Assembly (NCBI GenBank): GCA_040880025.1
Contig: JBBDJD010000007.1
Span: 62,001-126,000, forward strand
Direction of reading: 5' to 3'
DNA: 64,000 bases
Source of the DNA: RCIO01 sp040880025
Lineage (GTDB): Bacteria > Pseudomonadota > Alphaproteobacteria > Rhizobiales > Rhizobiaceae
Shown: positions 41,462 to 49,778 of the stretch, one piece after another
How positions within the stretch are numbered: position 1 is the stretch's first letter
How the letters are laid out: each line of letters begins with the position of its first letter
The notes under the pieces: generated by a model
Database searches by the model: none
What the model saw: only the letters and a program-made list of their open reading frames with translations
What the model was told of the DNA's origin: nothing
Made by a program: the position numbers and the translations under genes

Positions 41462-42520
41462 ATGGGAAGATCGATGAAAGGCCCAGGGATATTTCTGGCA
41501 CAGTTTGCGGGGGATGGGGCGCCGTTCGATTCACTGGGGAGCATTGCGCGCTGGGCGGGCGAATTTGGCTACAAGGGGGTGCAGATACCGAGCTGGGACG
41601 GGCGGCTGTTCGACCTTGAGAAGGCGGCAGGTTCGAAGGACTATTGCGACGAGGTGAAGGGGGTGTGCGCTGAGGCCGGCGTTGAAGTGACGGAGCTGTC
41701 GTCGCACCTGCAGGGGCAGCTGGTGGCGGTTCATCCGGCCTATGACGCGGCGTTCGACGGGTTCGCGCCGCAGAGCGTGCATGGCAACCCGAAGGCCAGG
41801 CAGGAATGGGCGGTCGAGCAGGTCAAGATGGGGGCGAAGGCAAGCCGCAACATGGGGCTCGACGTCTCGGTCGGGTTCTGCGGGGCGCTGGCGTTTCCTT
41901 ATCTCTATCCGTGGCCGCAGCGCCCGGCGGGTCTGATCGAGGAGGCGTTCGGCGAGCTTGCCAGGCGCTGGAAGCCGATCCTCGACGTCTATGAGGATAA
42001 CGGGGTCGACTACGCCTACGAGATCCATCCGGGCGAGGACGTGTTCGACGGGGCGACGTTCGAGCTGTTTCTGGAGGCCTTGAAGGGCCACAAGCGCTGC
42101 ACGATCAATTACGATCCCTCGCACTTCGTCCTGCAGCAGCTGGATTATCTGGCCTTCATCGACATCTATCACGAGCGCATCACGGCCTTCCATGTGAAGG
42201 ATGCGGAGTTCAACCCGACGGGCCGTCAGGGGGTCTATTCGGGCTATGCCTCATGGATGGAGCGGGCGGGCCGGTTCAGGAGCCTCGGCGACGGCCAGGT
42301 GGACTTTGCCGGCATCTTCTCCAGGCTTGCGCAATACGGCTATGACAGCTGGGCGGTGCTTGAGTGGGAATGCGCGATCAAGAGTTCGGCGCAGGGAGCG
42401 GCCGAAGGCGCGCCGTTCATCGCCGCCCACATCATCGAGGTGACGGATGTGGCCTTCGACGACTTTGCCGGCGGCACGACCGACAAGGCCGCGCTCAGGA
42501 AGATGATGGGGATTGGATGA
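41462..42520 (+). CDS. sugar phosphate isomerase/epimerase-type TIM barrel 2
   Basis: The 352-aa barrel begins at ATG 41462 (GAGGAGG upstream; ATG 41474 is an alternative). It has IPSWDGRLFDLEKA near the N-terminus and ligand candidates Glu in YAYEIHPGED, Asp and His in INYDPSHFVLQQ, His in ITAFHVKDAEF and Glu in AVLEWECA, fitting the xylose-isomerase-like family. It is longer than barrels 1 and 3. It heads the plus-strand operon with the Gfo/Idh/MocA and third barrel genes and is preceded by an operator-overlapped promoter. Confidence 0.87.
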   Translation: MGRSMKGPGIFLAQFAGDGAPFDSLGSIARWAGEFGYKGVQIPSWDGRLFDLEKAAGSKDYCDEVKGVCAEAGVEVTELSSHLQGQLVAVHPAYDAAFDGFAPQSVHGNPKARQEWAVEQVKMGAKASRNMGLDVSVGFCGALAFPYLYPWPQRPAGLIEEAFGELARRWKPILDVYEDNGVDYAYEIHPGEDVFDGATFELFLEALKGHKRCTINYDPSHFVLQQLDYLAFIDIYHERITAFHVKDAEFNPTGRQGVYSGYASWMERAGRFRSLGDGQVDFAGIFSRLAQYGYDSWAVLEWECAIKSSAQGAAEGAPFIAAHIIEVTDVAFDDFAGGTTDKAALRKMMGIG

Positions 42521-42637
42521 GCGAATAGTGAGTAGCGAGTAGCGAACGGGGCAGGCCGGCAAAGCTTGTCCGGGGTCCATTCGCGAAGTTCATCCTACTC
42601 GCTACTCGCTACTCGCTACTCGCTACTCGCTACTCAC
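42521..42637. repeat. 7-bp tandem repeat with an inverted partner between two operon genes
   Basis: Five exact copies of TACTCGC and a sixth variant TACTCAC occupy 42596-42637. Upstream, 42528-42545 is the perfect reverse complement of 42620-42637 (18 bases), and 42521-42527 is a further degenerate unit. The transcript could fold into a long hairpin with slipped registers across the 132-bp gap between the barrel 2 and Gfo/Idh/MocA genes. Confidence 0.8.
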
Positions 42638-42652
42638 GGGAGGGAACCGACA

Positions 42653-43846
42653 ATGGTCAGCGCATCGAAGAGCCAAGCAGCAAGCGGTCCCATCCGCCTT
42701 GGCATGGTGGGCGGCGGGCAGGGCGCCTTCATCGGCGCGGTGCACCGCATCGCCTCGCGCATCGACGGCGAGTATCAGCTGGTGGCGGGCGCGCTGAGTT
42801 CCGATCCCAAGCGTGCGGCGGCATCCGCGGCCGAACTCGGCATCGCGCCCGAGCGCTCCTATGCCAGCTTTGCCCAGATGGCCAAGGCGGAAGCCAAGCG
42901 TCCCGACGGCATCGAGGCGGTGGCCATCGTGACGCCCAACCATGTCCACTTTCCCGCCGCGAAGGCCTTCCTGGAGGCCGGCATCCATGTCATCTGCGAC
43001 AAGCCGCTGACCTCCACGCTGGCCGATGCGAAGAAGCTCGCCGCGCTGGTGAAGAAGAGCGGCAGGCTGTTTGTTCTGACCCACAACTACACCGGCTATC
43101 CGATGGTCCGGCACGCGCGCGAGATGGTGGCCTCAGGCAAGCTCGGCACGATCCGCCTAGTCCATGCCGAATACCCGCAGGACTGGCTGACCACCGACCT
43201 TGAGAAGACCGGCCAGAAGCAGGCGGCATGGCGCACCGATCCCGCAAAGTCGGGCGCCGGCGGCGCCACCGGCGATATCGGCACGCATGCCTGGAACCTT
43301 GCCCGCTTCGTCTCGGGTCTGGAGCTCGACAGCCTGTCGGCCGACCTCGATGCCTTCGTCAAGGGCCGCCGCGTCGACGACAACGCCCACATCATGCTGC
43401 GCTTCAAGAAGAAGGGTGCGGCACCCGCGGCCAAGGGCATGATCTGGGCCTCCCAGGTGGCGCCCGGCAACGAGAACGGCCTCAAGCTGCGCGTCTATGG
43501 CGACAGAGGCGGGCTGGAATGGGAGCAGGAGCATCCCAACCATCTCTGGTACACCCCCTTCGGCGAGGAAAAGCGCCTCATCACCAGAAACGGCGCCGGA
43601 GCGCTTCAAGCCGCAACCCGCGTGTCGCGCATTCCCCCCGGCCACCCGGAAGGCTATCTCGAAGGCTTCGCCAACATCTACACCGAAGCCGCCCGCGCCA
43701 TCCGCGCGGCCCGCCCCAAAGCCGCCAAACTCGACAAGGCCGTCATCTACCCCACCGTCACCGACGGCCTCGAAGGCGTCGCATTCGTTACCGCATGCGT
43801 CAAATCCGCAAAACAAAACGCAAAATGGACAAAACTCGAAATGTGA
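42653..43846 (+). CDS. Gfo/Idh/MocA-family oxidoreductase
   Basis: The 397-aa protein has the N-terminal NAD(P)-binding motif GMVGGGQGAFIG (about residues 16-27), VTPNHVHFPAAK, the catalytic CDKPLTST block (Lys of the EKP motif, here DKP) near 120, and a C-terminal Gfo/Idh/MocA alpha/beta domain with GGATGDIGTHAWNL. GGGAGGGAA precedes the ATG. Family members oxidise sugars, inositols or amino sugars. It is co-directional with the two barrel genes and presumably handles the same compound. Confidence 0.9.
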   Translation: MVSASKSQAASGPIRLGMVGGGQGAFIGAVHRIASRIDGEYQLVAGALSSDPKRAAASAAELGIAPERSYASFAQMAKAEAKRPDGIEAVAIVTPNHVHFPAAKAFLEAGIHVICDKPLTSTLADAKKLAALVKKSGRLFVLTHNYTGYPMVRHAREMVASGKLGTIRLVHAEYPQDWLTTDLEKTGQKQAAWRTDPAKSGAGGATGDIGTHAWNLARFVSGLELDSLSADLDAFVKGRRVDDNAHIMLRFKKKGAAPAAKGMIWASQVAPGNENGLKLRVYGDRGGLEWEQEHPNHLWYTPFGEEKRLITRNGAGALQAATRVSRIPPGHPEGYLEGFANIYTEAARAIRAARPKAAKLDKAVIYPTVTDGLEGVAFVTACVKSAKQNAKWTKLEM

Positions 43847-43880
43847 AGGGGGCGGAAATGGAGAACGGGAGGCCTGCTGC

Positions 43881-44732
43881 GTGAAGATCGGCATGTGCAT
43901 GTTTTTGTGGACCACGCATGTCACCCGGGAGCACGAGGCGCTGCTTCGCGACATCAAGGCGACGGGTTTCGACGGGGTGGAAATCCCGATCTTCGAGGGA
44001 ACACCCGAGCACTATACGGATCTCGGCGGATTGCTGGACGAGATCGGGCTGGAGCGAACGGCCGTCGCGGCGATGGGCGACCCGGCGATGAACCTGATCT
44101 CGGCCGAGGCGGCGGAACGCGATGCCGGCGTCGATCACATGAAATGGGTCATCGACTGCACGGCGGCTCTCGGCGCGGACACGGTGAGCGGGCCGCTGCA
44201 TTCCACGCTCGGTCATTTCAGCGGCGAGGGGCCGAGTGAGGCTGAGTGGTCACGCGCGGTCGAGGCGCTGAAGGCGATTGGAGACTACGCGGCCACCAAG
44301 GGCGTGACCATCGGGCTCGAGGCGCTCAACCGCTTCGAATGCTACCTGGTCAACACGATGGACGATTTGTCGAGACTGATCGACGACGTCGGCCATCCCA
44401 ACATCAGGGCGATGTACGATACCTTTCACGCCAATATCGAGGAGGCCGATCCTGTCGGCGCCTTCACCCGCAATCTGCGCAACATCGTCCATGTGCATAT
44501 TTCGGAGAATGACCGCGGCGTGCCTGGGCGCGGCAACATCCCGTGGGCCGAGACCTTCGCGGCGATCCGCGCAAGCGGCTATGACGACTGGCTGACCATA
44601 GAGGCTTTCGGGCGCGGCCTGCCCGACCTTGCTGCGGCGACCAAGGTGTGGCGCGATTTCGCCGAAAGTCCGGGAGCGGTCTACCGCGAAGGTCACGCAC
44701 ATATCGCGCGAAGCTGGGAGGCCGCGGTCTAA
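43881..44732 (+). CDS. sugar phosphate isomerase/epimerase-type TIM barrel 3
   Basis: The 283-aa barrel starts at GTG 43881 behind GGGAGG; the much longer upstream frame overlaps the Gfo/Idh/MocA gene. Ligand candidates are Glu in GLEALNRFECYLVN, Asp and His in MYDTFHANIEE, His in VHVHISENDRGVPGRG, which also holds the typical Arg, and Glu in LTIEAFG. It resembles tagatose 3-epimerase and hydroxypyruvate isomerase relatives. It is the last gene of the plus-strand operon; no clear terminator lies in the 10 bp before the convergent DUF305 gene. Confidence 0.88.
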   Translation: MKIGMCMFLWTTHVTREHEALLRDIKATGFDGVEIPIFEGTPEHYTDLGGLLDEIGLERTAVAAMGDPAMNLISAEAAERDAGVDHMKWVIDCTAALGADTVSGPLHSTLGHFSGEGPSEAEWSRAVEALKAIGDYAATKGVTIGLEALNRFECYLVNTMDDLSRLIDDVGHPNIRAMYDTFHANIEEADPVGAFTRNLRNIVHVHISENDRGVPGRGNIPWAETFAAIRASGYDDWLTIEAFGRGLPDLAAATKVWRDFAESPGAVYREGHAHIARSWEAAV

Positions 44733-44742
44733 CTGCGGCGGT

Positions 44743-45219
44743 CTATTTCCCGTCGATTTCAGGGGTCGCCGGGGGACCACCCCGCAGATCGGCGATGAGC
44801 GCCTTCATCTCCGCTATCTCGCGCCGCTGCGCCTCGATGATTTCGTCAGCCAGCTTGCGGACGCGCGGATCGGAAATCTCCGAGCGTTCGGACGTCAGGA
44901 TGGCGATCGAATGGTGCGGGATCATCGCGCGCATATAGGAGACGTCCTGCACGGTCGCCTGGCTGCGCAGCAGAAAGAGCGAAGCGGCGAAGACAATCGC
45001 GGCACCGGCATAAATGGCCATATTCGCGTTTCTGTTCGTATACATGCCGAGCATGAAGGACAGCATGATCACCGCCATCGCGGCACCCATATAGAGCGCC
45101 ATATAGGTGCGGGTCTCGCTGTAGAAGATATGATCCCAAGCGTAGGTGTTGAGATACATCAGGCCGAACATCACCACGGTCGAGGTGGCGATCATCGCGA
45201 AAAAGCGGACGTAAGACAT
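44743..45219 (-). CDS. DUF305-domain membrane protein
   Basis: The 158-aa protein has three hydrophobic segments (about 5-25, 36-58, 64-83) and a C-terminal DUF305 helix bundle with VSYMRAMIPHHSIAILTSERSEISDPRVRKLADEI in the family order; the MIPHHSIAI motif with paired His is diagnostic. Such proteins often accompany copper-handling or cytochrome genes. The start at 45219 is chosen because GGGAAG precedes it; an in-frame ATG exists at 45252. Upstream lie two broken cytochrome genes. Confidence 0.85.
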   Translation of the reverse strand: MSYVRFFAMIATSTVVMFGLMYLNTYAWDHIFYSETRTYMALYMGAAMAVIMLSFMLGMYTNRNANMAIYAGAAIVFAASLFLLRSQATVQDVSYMRAMIPHHSIAILTSERSEISDPRVRKLADEIIEAQRREIAEMKALIADLRGGPPATPEIDGK

Positions 45220-45268
45220 AGGCACTTCCCTGTGGGGCAACTGCTTCAACAACGATGTGCAAGGAGAT

Positions 45269-45447
45269 GGGTTCCCGGCCGATATTAGCCCGGATCATCT
45301 GCCCCACCGCCTTCATGTGCGCCGCGATGTCCTTCATCATCTCCATACGCTCTTTCACGACGCCGTCGGCTCCCCGTGGGCAAGGGCCGCGACGCCGAAT
45401 GCGAGGAACAGAGCGGCGGCGGCGGCGGCAAATGTCGGAAGTCTCAA
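45269..45447 (-). pseudogene. cytochrome c'-like remnant, frameshifted and truncated
   Basis: From TTG 45447 the frame reads an Ala-rich signal-like segment ending ALAHGEPTAS and then stops. A one-base shift restores GVVKERMEMMKDIAAHM and KAVGQMIRANIGREP, the start of helix A/B of cytochrome c'-family proteins, after which similarity ends near the DUF305 upstream region and no CxxCH haem site remains. It is therefore a 5' remnant. It lies between a DUF305 gene and a frameshifted cytochrome c. Confidence 0.6.
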
Positions 45448-45509
45448 ACTGTCATCCTGTCTGATCGTGGCCCGCAGGACCTCGTCGATGGCAGTGGTTG
45501 GTGGTGACG

Positions 45510-45924
45510 CTAGAAGATGCCGTTCGCGCGCTGCAGGGTGCGGATATAGGCAACAATCCTCTCGATTTCGGTATCCGTTATGCCGTCGACCGGCGGCATA
45601 TCACCGAAACGCCAATGGTGGGCGGGAACGCCCTGTTTCGCGGCGGTAGAAGGACTGATCGCCGTGGTGGTTCGGCTCGTAGATGATGTGGACCAGCGGT
45701 GGGGCGACGCCTTGCTGCCCGGCCGCGTTGGCGCCATGACAATCCGCGCAGTTCTCGTTGAAGGCCGCTTCACCGGCTTGCGCCGCCGCGTCGAGTTGCG
45801 GCACGGTTACATCCACCAGCGGTGGACCGGATGCGGTCCGCGGATCGGGACGCGGGTAGTAGCGCCAAGCGACGGCGGCAATCACCGCAAGTGCAACGAC
45901 CCTAAGGATCAATCGGCTTTTCAT
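45510..45924 (-). pseudogene. class I cytochrome c, frameshifted
   Basis: The first frame (from 45924) gives a membrane anchor or signal (about 1-20), the haem-binding CADCH and HGANAAGQQGVAPPLVH, and HHGDQSFYR, then runs out of family sequence. The second frame continues with AAKQGVPAHHWRFGDMPPVDG and TEIERIVAYIRTLQ, including the axial Met region, to the stop at 45510. One base gained or lost near 45650 would rejoin them into a single protein of about 137 aa. This is either a recent pseudogene or a sequencing error. Confidence 0.75.
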
Positions 45925-46196
45925 GCGCTGTTGTTCCGAGCCAGTCCCGACGGATTCCGTTTAGGGGTTCCACCTGCTGGAAGGTCAAGCGCTTGCTCGC
46001 AGTTCGTTTGTTTTCGCTCACGGGCCGTTTCGCTCACTTCGTTTGCGGGCCCTCCGCGGGGCCTCGCATTGGCTCGGACGGACGGTCGTCCTTGCGGCCT
46101 TCGGCCGAGTTTCATCATCGCCACGCCTCGTTGCCGGTCTGGCATTTGTCATCCTTCGACAGGCTCATGATGAGGGAGCCAAATTTGCTCGCGTCC
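45925..46196. other. intergenic region with dispersed repeat
   Basis: No gene is supported in these 272 bp. Positions 46150-46176 carry a copy of the dispersed palindromic repeat (CATCCTTCGACAGG then CTCATGATGAGGG), related to 37148-37199. Several G+C-rich short palindromes (for example GGACGGTCGTCC near 46080) are present. The base composition is less coding-like than on either side. Confidence 0.4.
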
Positions 46197-46835
46197 CTAG
46201 AGGTTGATCGCCTCGAGCTCCAACCGCAATTCTTTGAGAATCCGACCTAGACGCTGCTTATCGGCGTATTCCATGTGTCGAAACGGCCAAGGATCAGACG
46301 CAATCGCGTCGATCACCGCCAACACATCGAGAAGCATACGGGGCAAGCCAGCCAATTCGATTGACCATCCCGCTGGCGCAAAATGGGCAAACTGCCTGCG
46401 AAGATTGTTCAGTCTCCGAAATGAGCTTCGCTGTGCCGGCATAACTTCGAGAGGTTCACCGGCCCCCTCGCATCGCTTGGTCTTTCGATAGAGTCGCTCG
46501 AAAAGGGTCGCTGGGTCTGCAAGTCGCTGGTCTGGAAATGCGTCGCGCTCGGGTTTCCTTTCGGACTCTATGGCGTCGTCCCCGGCTGCCTGCTGGTGGT
46601 CCTTTTCATGCCACTCAATTGTCTCGACCCAGGATTTCTTGGACAGGGCACCAAGCTGAGCCGTTCCCGACAGGTGGCAAACCATCGCCCCTTGGAGCGC
46701 GCTATGCATCGATAGAATGGCCCATTTCCAGAAGGCCGGCTCTTCGCTCACCCTCCTGATGCATTCGATACATTCGATCAGCGAGACAAGGACGTCCGTG
46801 CGCTCGTCAATCCTGAGCCAATCGCCATCCGCCAT
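46197..46835 (-). CDS. hypothetical protein, possible HEPN-like helical protein
   Basis: The 212-aa protein is predicted to be mostly helical and soluble, with an N-terminal SLIECIECIRR segment, a variable acidic middle (about 75-110) and a C-terminal part containing RRLNNLRRQFAHFAPAGW. The Arg-x4-His spacing inside a helix recalls HEPN-domain proteins, but this is weak evidence. No ribosome-binding site is obvious. G+C is a little lower than in the cob genes next to it, and the neighbours give no function. Confidence 0.55.
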   Translation of the reverse strand: MADGDWLRIDERTDVLVSLIECIECIRRVSEEPAFWKWAILSMHSALQGAMVCHLSGTAQLGALSKKSWVETIEWHEKDHQQAAGDDAIESERKPERDAFPDQRLADPATLFERLYRKTKRCEGAGEPLEVMPAQRSSFRRLNNLRRQFAHFAPAGWSIELAGLPRMLLDVLAVIDAIASDPWPFRHMEYADKQRLGRILKELRLELEAINL

Positions 46836-46872
46836 TCGACTGAGCCTTTCGCTATGAGCCGAGCCCTGCTTC

Positions 46873-47889
46873 TCACTCCTCGGTCAGCACAAACTCCAGA
46901 TAGAGATTGCGCTGGAGGATGGAGTGGTTGTCGTCCGAGACGATCGAAACGATCAGCGCGCCGTCTTCGCGGCGCCAGACATCCAGTCCCTCCATATTGT
47001 CGATCTGGTAGGACATGTCGGCCTCCAGCAGCACCGGGCCGTCGGCAATGGAGCCGGGACGGATGGTGCCGGCCTCGATGCGCCGCAGCCGCATGGCCAC
47101 GCCGGTTGCCATCGAAAAACGGCGCTCCAGCAAAAGCAGATCGCCGTCGGGCAGGAACGCGCCGTCGGTGATGTCGAAATCGCCTGACCGCGCGACCTTG
47201 AAGATGCCCTTCAGCGGACCCTCCAGAATAGCGGCGAAAGTGTTGCCGTCGCCGTCTATCGAACGCTCGGTGACGGCAATGCGCGCGCCGGCGAGCGGGC
47301 CGTTGTCGGGCGCGCGGGCAATCGCCTCGAAGCCGCGGTTGTTCCTCAGCTCCGCACGCGGGACAAGATAGTCGAGCGTGCCGGTCTGGCCTTTCATCCC
47401 GTCGGGTTCGAGCGCGAATTCGCGGATCTTGTGCTCGCGCTCGAAGCTGACGGTCGCCGTGTCGCCCGAAATGGAAAGCCCCTCGGCATCTGTTTCCCAT
47501 TTGCCATCGATCGGTTCGCCGGCCTCGTCCACCATCGGCATCATGCGGAATTCCGTCATGCCGACGGGACCCAACTCCGCGTCGCGCTCGATTTGACCGA
47601 AGAACCAGAAGCCGGTGTCGGTGACGCCGACGAAATTTTCGCCGGCGTCCAGAAAGCGGATCGCCGACATGGCGCCGAAGTCGCCGGGGCCGGAGAGGCT
47701 CAGGCCGCCGACGAATTCGAGCGGACCGAAGCGGGTCGTGTCGCGGCCGATATGGAAGTTTTCGATGCGGCGGGCATCGAGGGTTATGTCCTCGACGAGC
47801 GAGGATTGCGCATACGAAGCGCCCACGGTTGCCCAGAGGGTCAGGAATAGCCCAGGCAGGGCGCGGCCGATGCGCTGGAGGATGCTCAG
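46873..47889 (-). CDS. esterase-like activity of phytase family protein, exported
   Basis: The protein (up to 338 aa) has the beta-propeller-like phytase-esterase domain: FGPLEFVGGLSLSG, FVGVTDTGFWFF, DAEGLSI, NRGFEAIAR, DGAFLPDGDLLLLERRF and NMEGLDVWR. A signal peptide (segment ALPGLFLTLWATVGASYAQ) is encoded upstream of the first GTG (47826), but no ATG, GTG or TTG precedes it in frame. The only codon available is CTG at 47889, which overlaps the cobT stop (CTGA). The start is therefore unusual or affected by an error; 47826 is the conservative alternative. It follows cobT directly. Confidence 0.75.
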   Translation of the reverse strand: MSILQRIGRALPGLFLTLWATVGASYAQSSLVEDITLDARRIENFHIGRDTTRFGPLEFVGGLSLSGPGDFGAMSAIRFLDAGENFVGVTDTGFWFFGQIERDAELGPVGMTEFRMMPMVDEAGEPIDGKWETDAEGLSISGDTATVSFEREHKIREFALEPDGMKGQTGTLDYLVPRAELRNNRGFEAIARAPDNGPLAGARIAVTERSIDGDGNTFAAILEGPLKGIFKVARSGDFDITDGAFLPDGDLLLLERRFSMATGVAMRLRRIEAGTIRPGSIADGPVLLEADMSYQIDNMEGLDVWRREDGALIVSIVSDDNHSILQRNLYLEFVLTEE

Positions 47890-49778
47890 CTTGCCCGCCT
47901 CATGTTGCGCGCGCCGTTCCGCGCGGCCTCCTCGCCGAACAGAGCGGCGAGCTGCTCGGTCATGGCGCCGGCCAGTTCCTCGGCGTCGACGATGGTGACG
48001 GCGCGGCGGTAATAACGTGTCACGTCATGGCCGATGCCGATGGCGATCAGCTCGACCGGCGAGCGGGTTTCGATCAGGTCGATCACGGCGCGCAAATGGC
48101 GCTCGAGATAGTTGCCGGGGTTGACCGAAAGCGTGGAATCGTCGACCGGCGCGCCGTCGGAAATCATCATCAGTATGCGGCGCTGCTCGGGCCGCGCGAT
48201 GAGGCGCTGATGCGCCCACAAAAGCGCCTCGCCGTCGATGTTTTCCTTCAGCAGACCCTCGCGCATCATCAGGCCGAGATTGCGCCTGGCGCGGCGCCAG
48301 GGCGTATCGGCCGATTTGTAGATGATGTGGCGCAGATCGTTGAGCCGGCCGGGGCTGGCGGGCTTGCCGTCCTTCAGCCATTTCTCGCGCGACTGGCCGC
48401 CCTTCCATGCGCGGGTGGTGAAGCCCAGGATCTCGACCGAGACGCCGCAACGCTCCAGCGTGCGGGCCAGGATGTCGGCGCAGGTGGCCGCCACCGTGAT
48501 CGGGCGGCCGCGCATGGAGCCGGAGTTGTCGAGCAGCAGCGTGACGACCGTGTCGCGGAAACTGGTGTCGCGCTCCTGCTTGTAGGAGAGCGGCTGCATG
48601 GGGTCGAGGATGATGCGCACCAGCCGCGCGGGGTCGAGATAGCCTTCCTCGAGGTCGAAGTCCCAGGAACGATTCTGCTGCGCCATCAGGCGGCGCTGCA
48701 GCCGGTTGGCGAGCCGGCCGACGACGCCGGCCAGATTGGCGAGCTGCTTGTCGAGGAAGGCGCGCAGGCGGTCGAGCTCCTCCTGATCGCACAGTTCCTC
48801 AGCCCCCACCGTCTCGTCGAAGCCGGTGGTAAAGACCTTGTAGTCGAGCTGGCGGGGCAGGTCGCCCAGCGGATCGTTGGGCCGCCTGGCCTCGCCTGGC
48901 GTCTCGGCGTCGAGATCGTCGTCAGCCATCTCGTCGGCATCGGCGTCGACGGCTTCGCTCTCGCCGGTCTGCTCCTGATCGGCGTCGGCGTCCGATTCCT
49001 CGGCCTGGCTGTCGTCGGAGCCGGAATCGGTCTCGCCGGTTTCCTCGTTCTGCTCCTCGCCCTCGGGCTGGTCCTCGCTGTCCTGATCGTCCTCCTCCGA
49101 CTGGTCGTCGTCGCCCAGCTCGTCCGCCATCTCCATGGAAACGAGCATGTCGCGCACCATGCGGGCGAAGGCGTCCTGGTCGTCGAGCCTGTCGAGCAGG
49201 CCGTCGAGATCGGCGCCAGCCTTTTCCTCGACGAAGTCGCGCCACAGGCCGACGAGCTTTTTGCCGCTGGCGGGCGCATCGCGGCCGGTGAGGCGCTGGC
49301 GAACCATCAGCGCGACGGCTTCCTCCAGCGGCGCGTCGGCCCTGTCGGCGACTTCGGCAAGGTTGGCCTTGGCGTATTTGTCTTCCAGCATCTGGGCCAG
49401 ATTGTCGGAGACGCCGCGCATGGAGCGGGCGCCGATCGCCTCGACGCGCGCCTGCTCGACAGCGTCATAGATGGCGCGGGCCTGACGGCCGTCGGGCGCC
49501 AGACGCGAGTGCAGCCTGGAATCATGGCAGGCGCGGCGCAGCGCCATGGAATCGCCCAGCCCTCGCGTGATGCCGAGGTCGGTCGCCGTCGGCTTGCGCG
49601 GCGGTTCGGGCATGCGGGCATGAGAACCGGTCAGCGCCGGCTTGTCCTTGGCGAAGGTGACCTCGAAGTCACGGTCGCCGGCAATCGCGCGCATGCAGGC
49701 GGCGACCGAACGCTTGAACAGGTCGCTGTCGGCGTTAGTCTTCGGTCTTCCGCGCGTGTTATCGCCGGGACCGGCCAT
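47886..49778 (-). CDS. cobT: CobT, aerobic cobaltochelatase subunit
   Basis: The 630-aa protein is the CobT subunit that, with CobS, forms the AAA+/VWA motor inserting cobalt with CobN into hydrogenobyrinate diamide. An N-terminal helical domain (about 1-215) is followed by a very acidic linker (about 217-297) and a C-terminal von Willebrand A domain (about 400-630) with the metal-site DNSGSMRGR. The ATG at 49778 (MAGPGDNT) is preferred; the longer frame overlaps an unrelated gene. It overlaps that upstream AT-rich gene by 20 bp and the esterase gene at its stop. Confidence 0.94.
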   Translation of the reverse strand: MAGPGDNTRGRPKTNADSDLFKRSVAACMRAIAGDRDFEVTFAKDKPALTGSHARMPEPPRKPTATDLGITRGLGDSMALRRACHDSRLHSRLAPDGRQARAIYDAVEQARVEAIGARSMRGVSDNLAQMLEDKYAKANLAEVADRADAPLEEAVALMVRQRLTGRDAPASGKKLVGLWRDFVEEKAGADLDGLLDRLDDQDAFARMVRDMLVSMEMADELGDDDQSEEDDQDSEDQPEGEEQNEETGETDSGSDDSQAEESDADADQEQTGESEAVDADADEMADDDLDAETPGEARRPNDPLGDLPRQLDYKVFTTGFDETVGAEELCDQEELDRLRAFLDKQLANLAGVVGRLANRLQRRLMAQQNRSWDFDLEEGYLDPARLVRIILDPMQPLSYKQERDTSFRDTVVTLLLDNSGSMRGRPITVAATCADILARTLERCGVSVEILGFTTRAWKGGQSREKWLKDGKPASPGRLNDLRHIIYKSADTPWRRARRNLGLMMREGLLKENIDGEALLWAHQRLIARPEQRRILMMISDGAPVDDSTLSVNPGNYLERHLRAVIDLIETRSPVELIAIGIGHDVTRYYRRAVTIVDAEELAGAMTEQLAALFGEEAARNGARNMRRAS

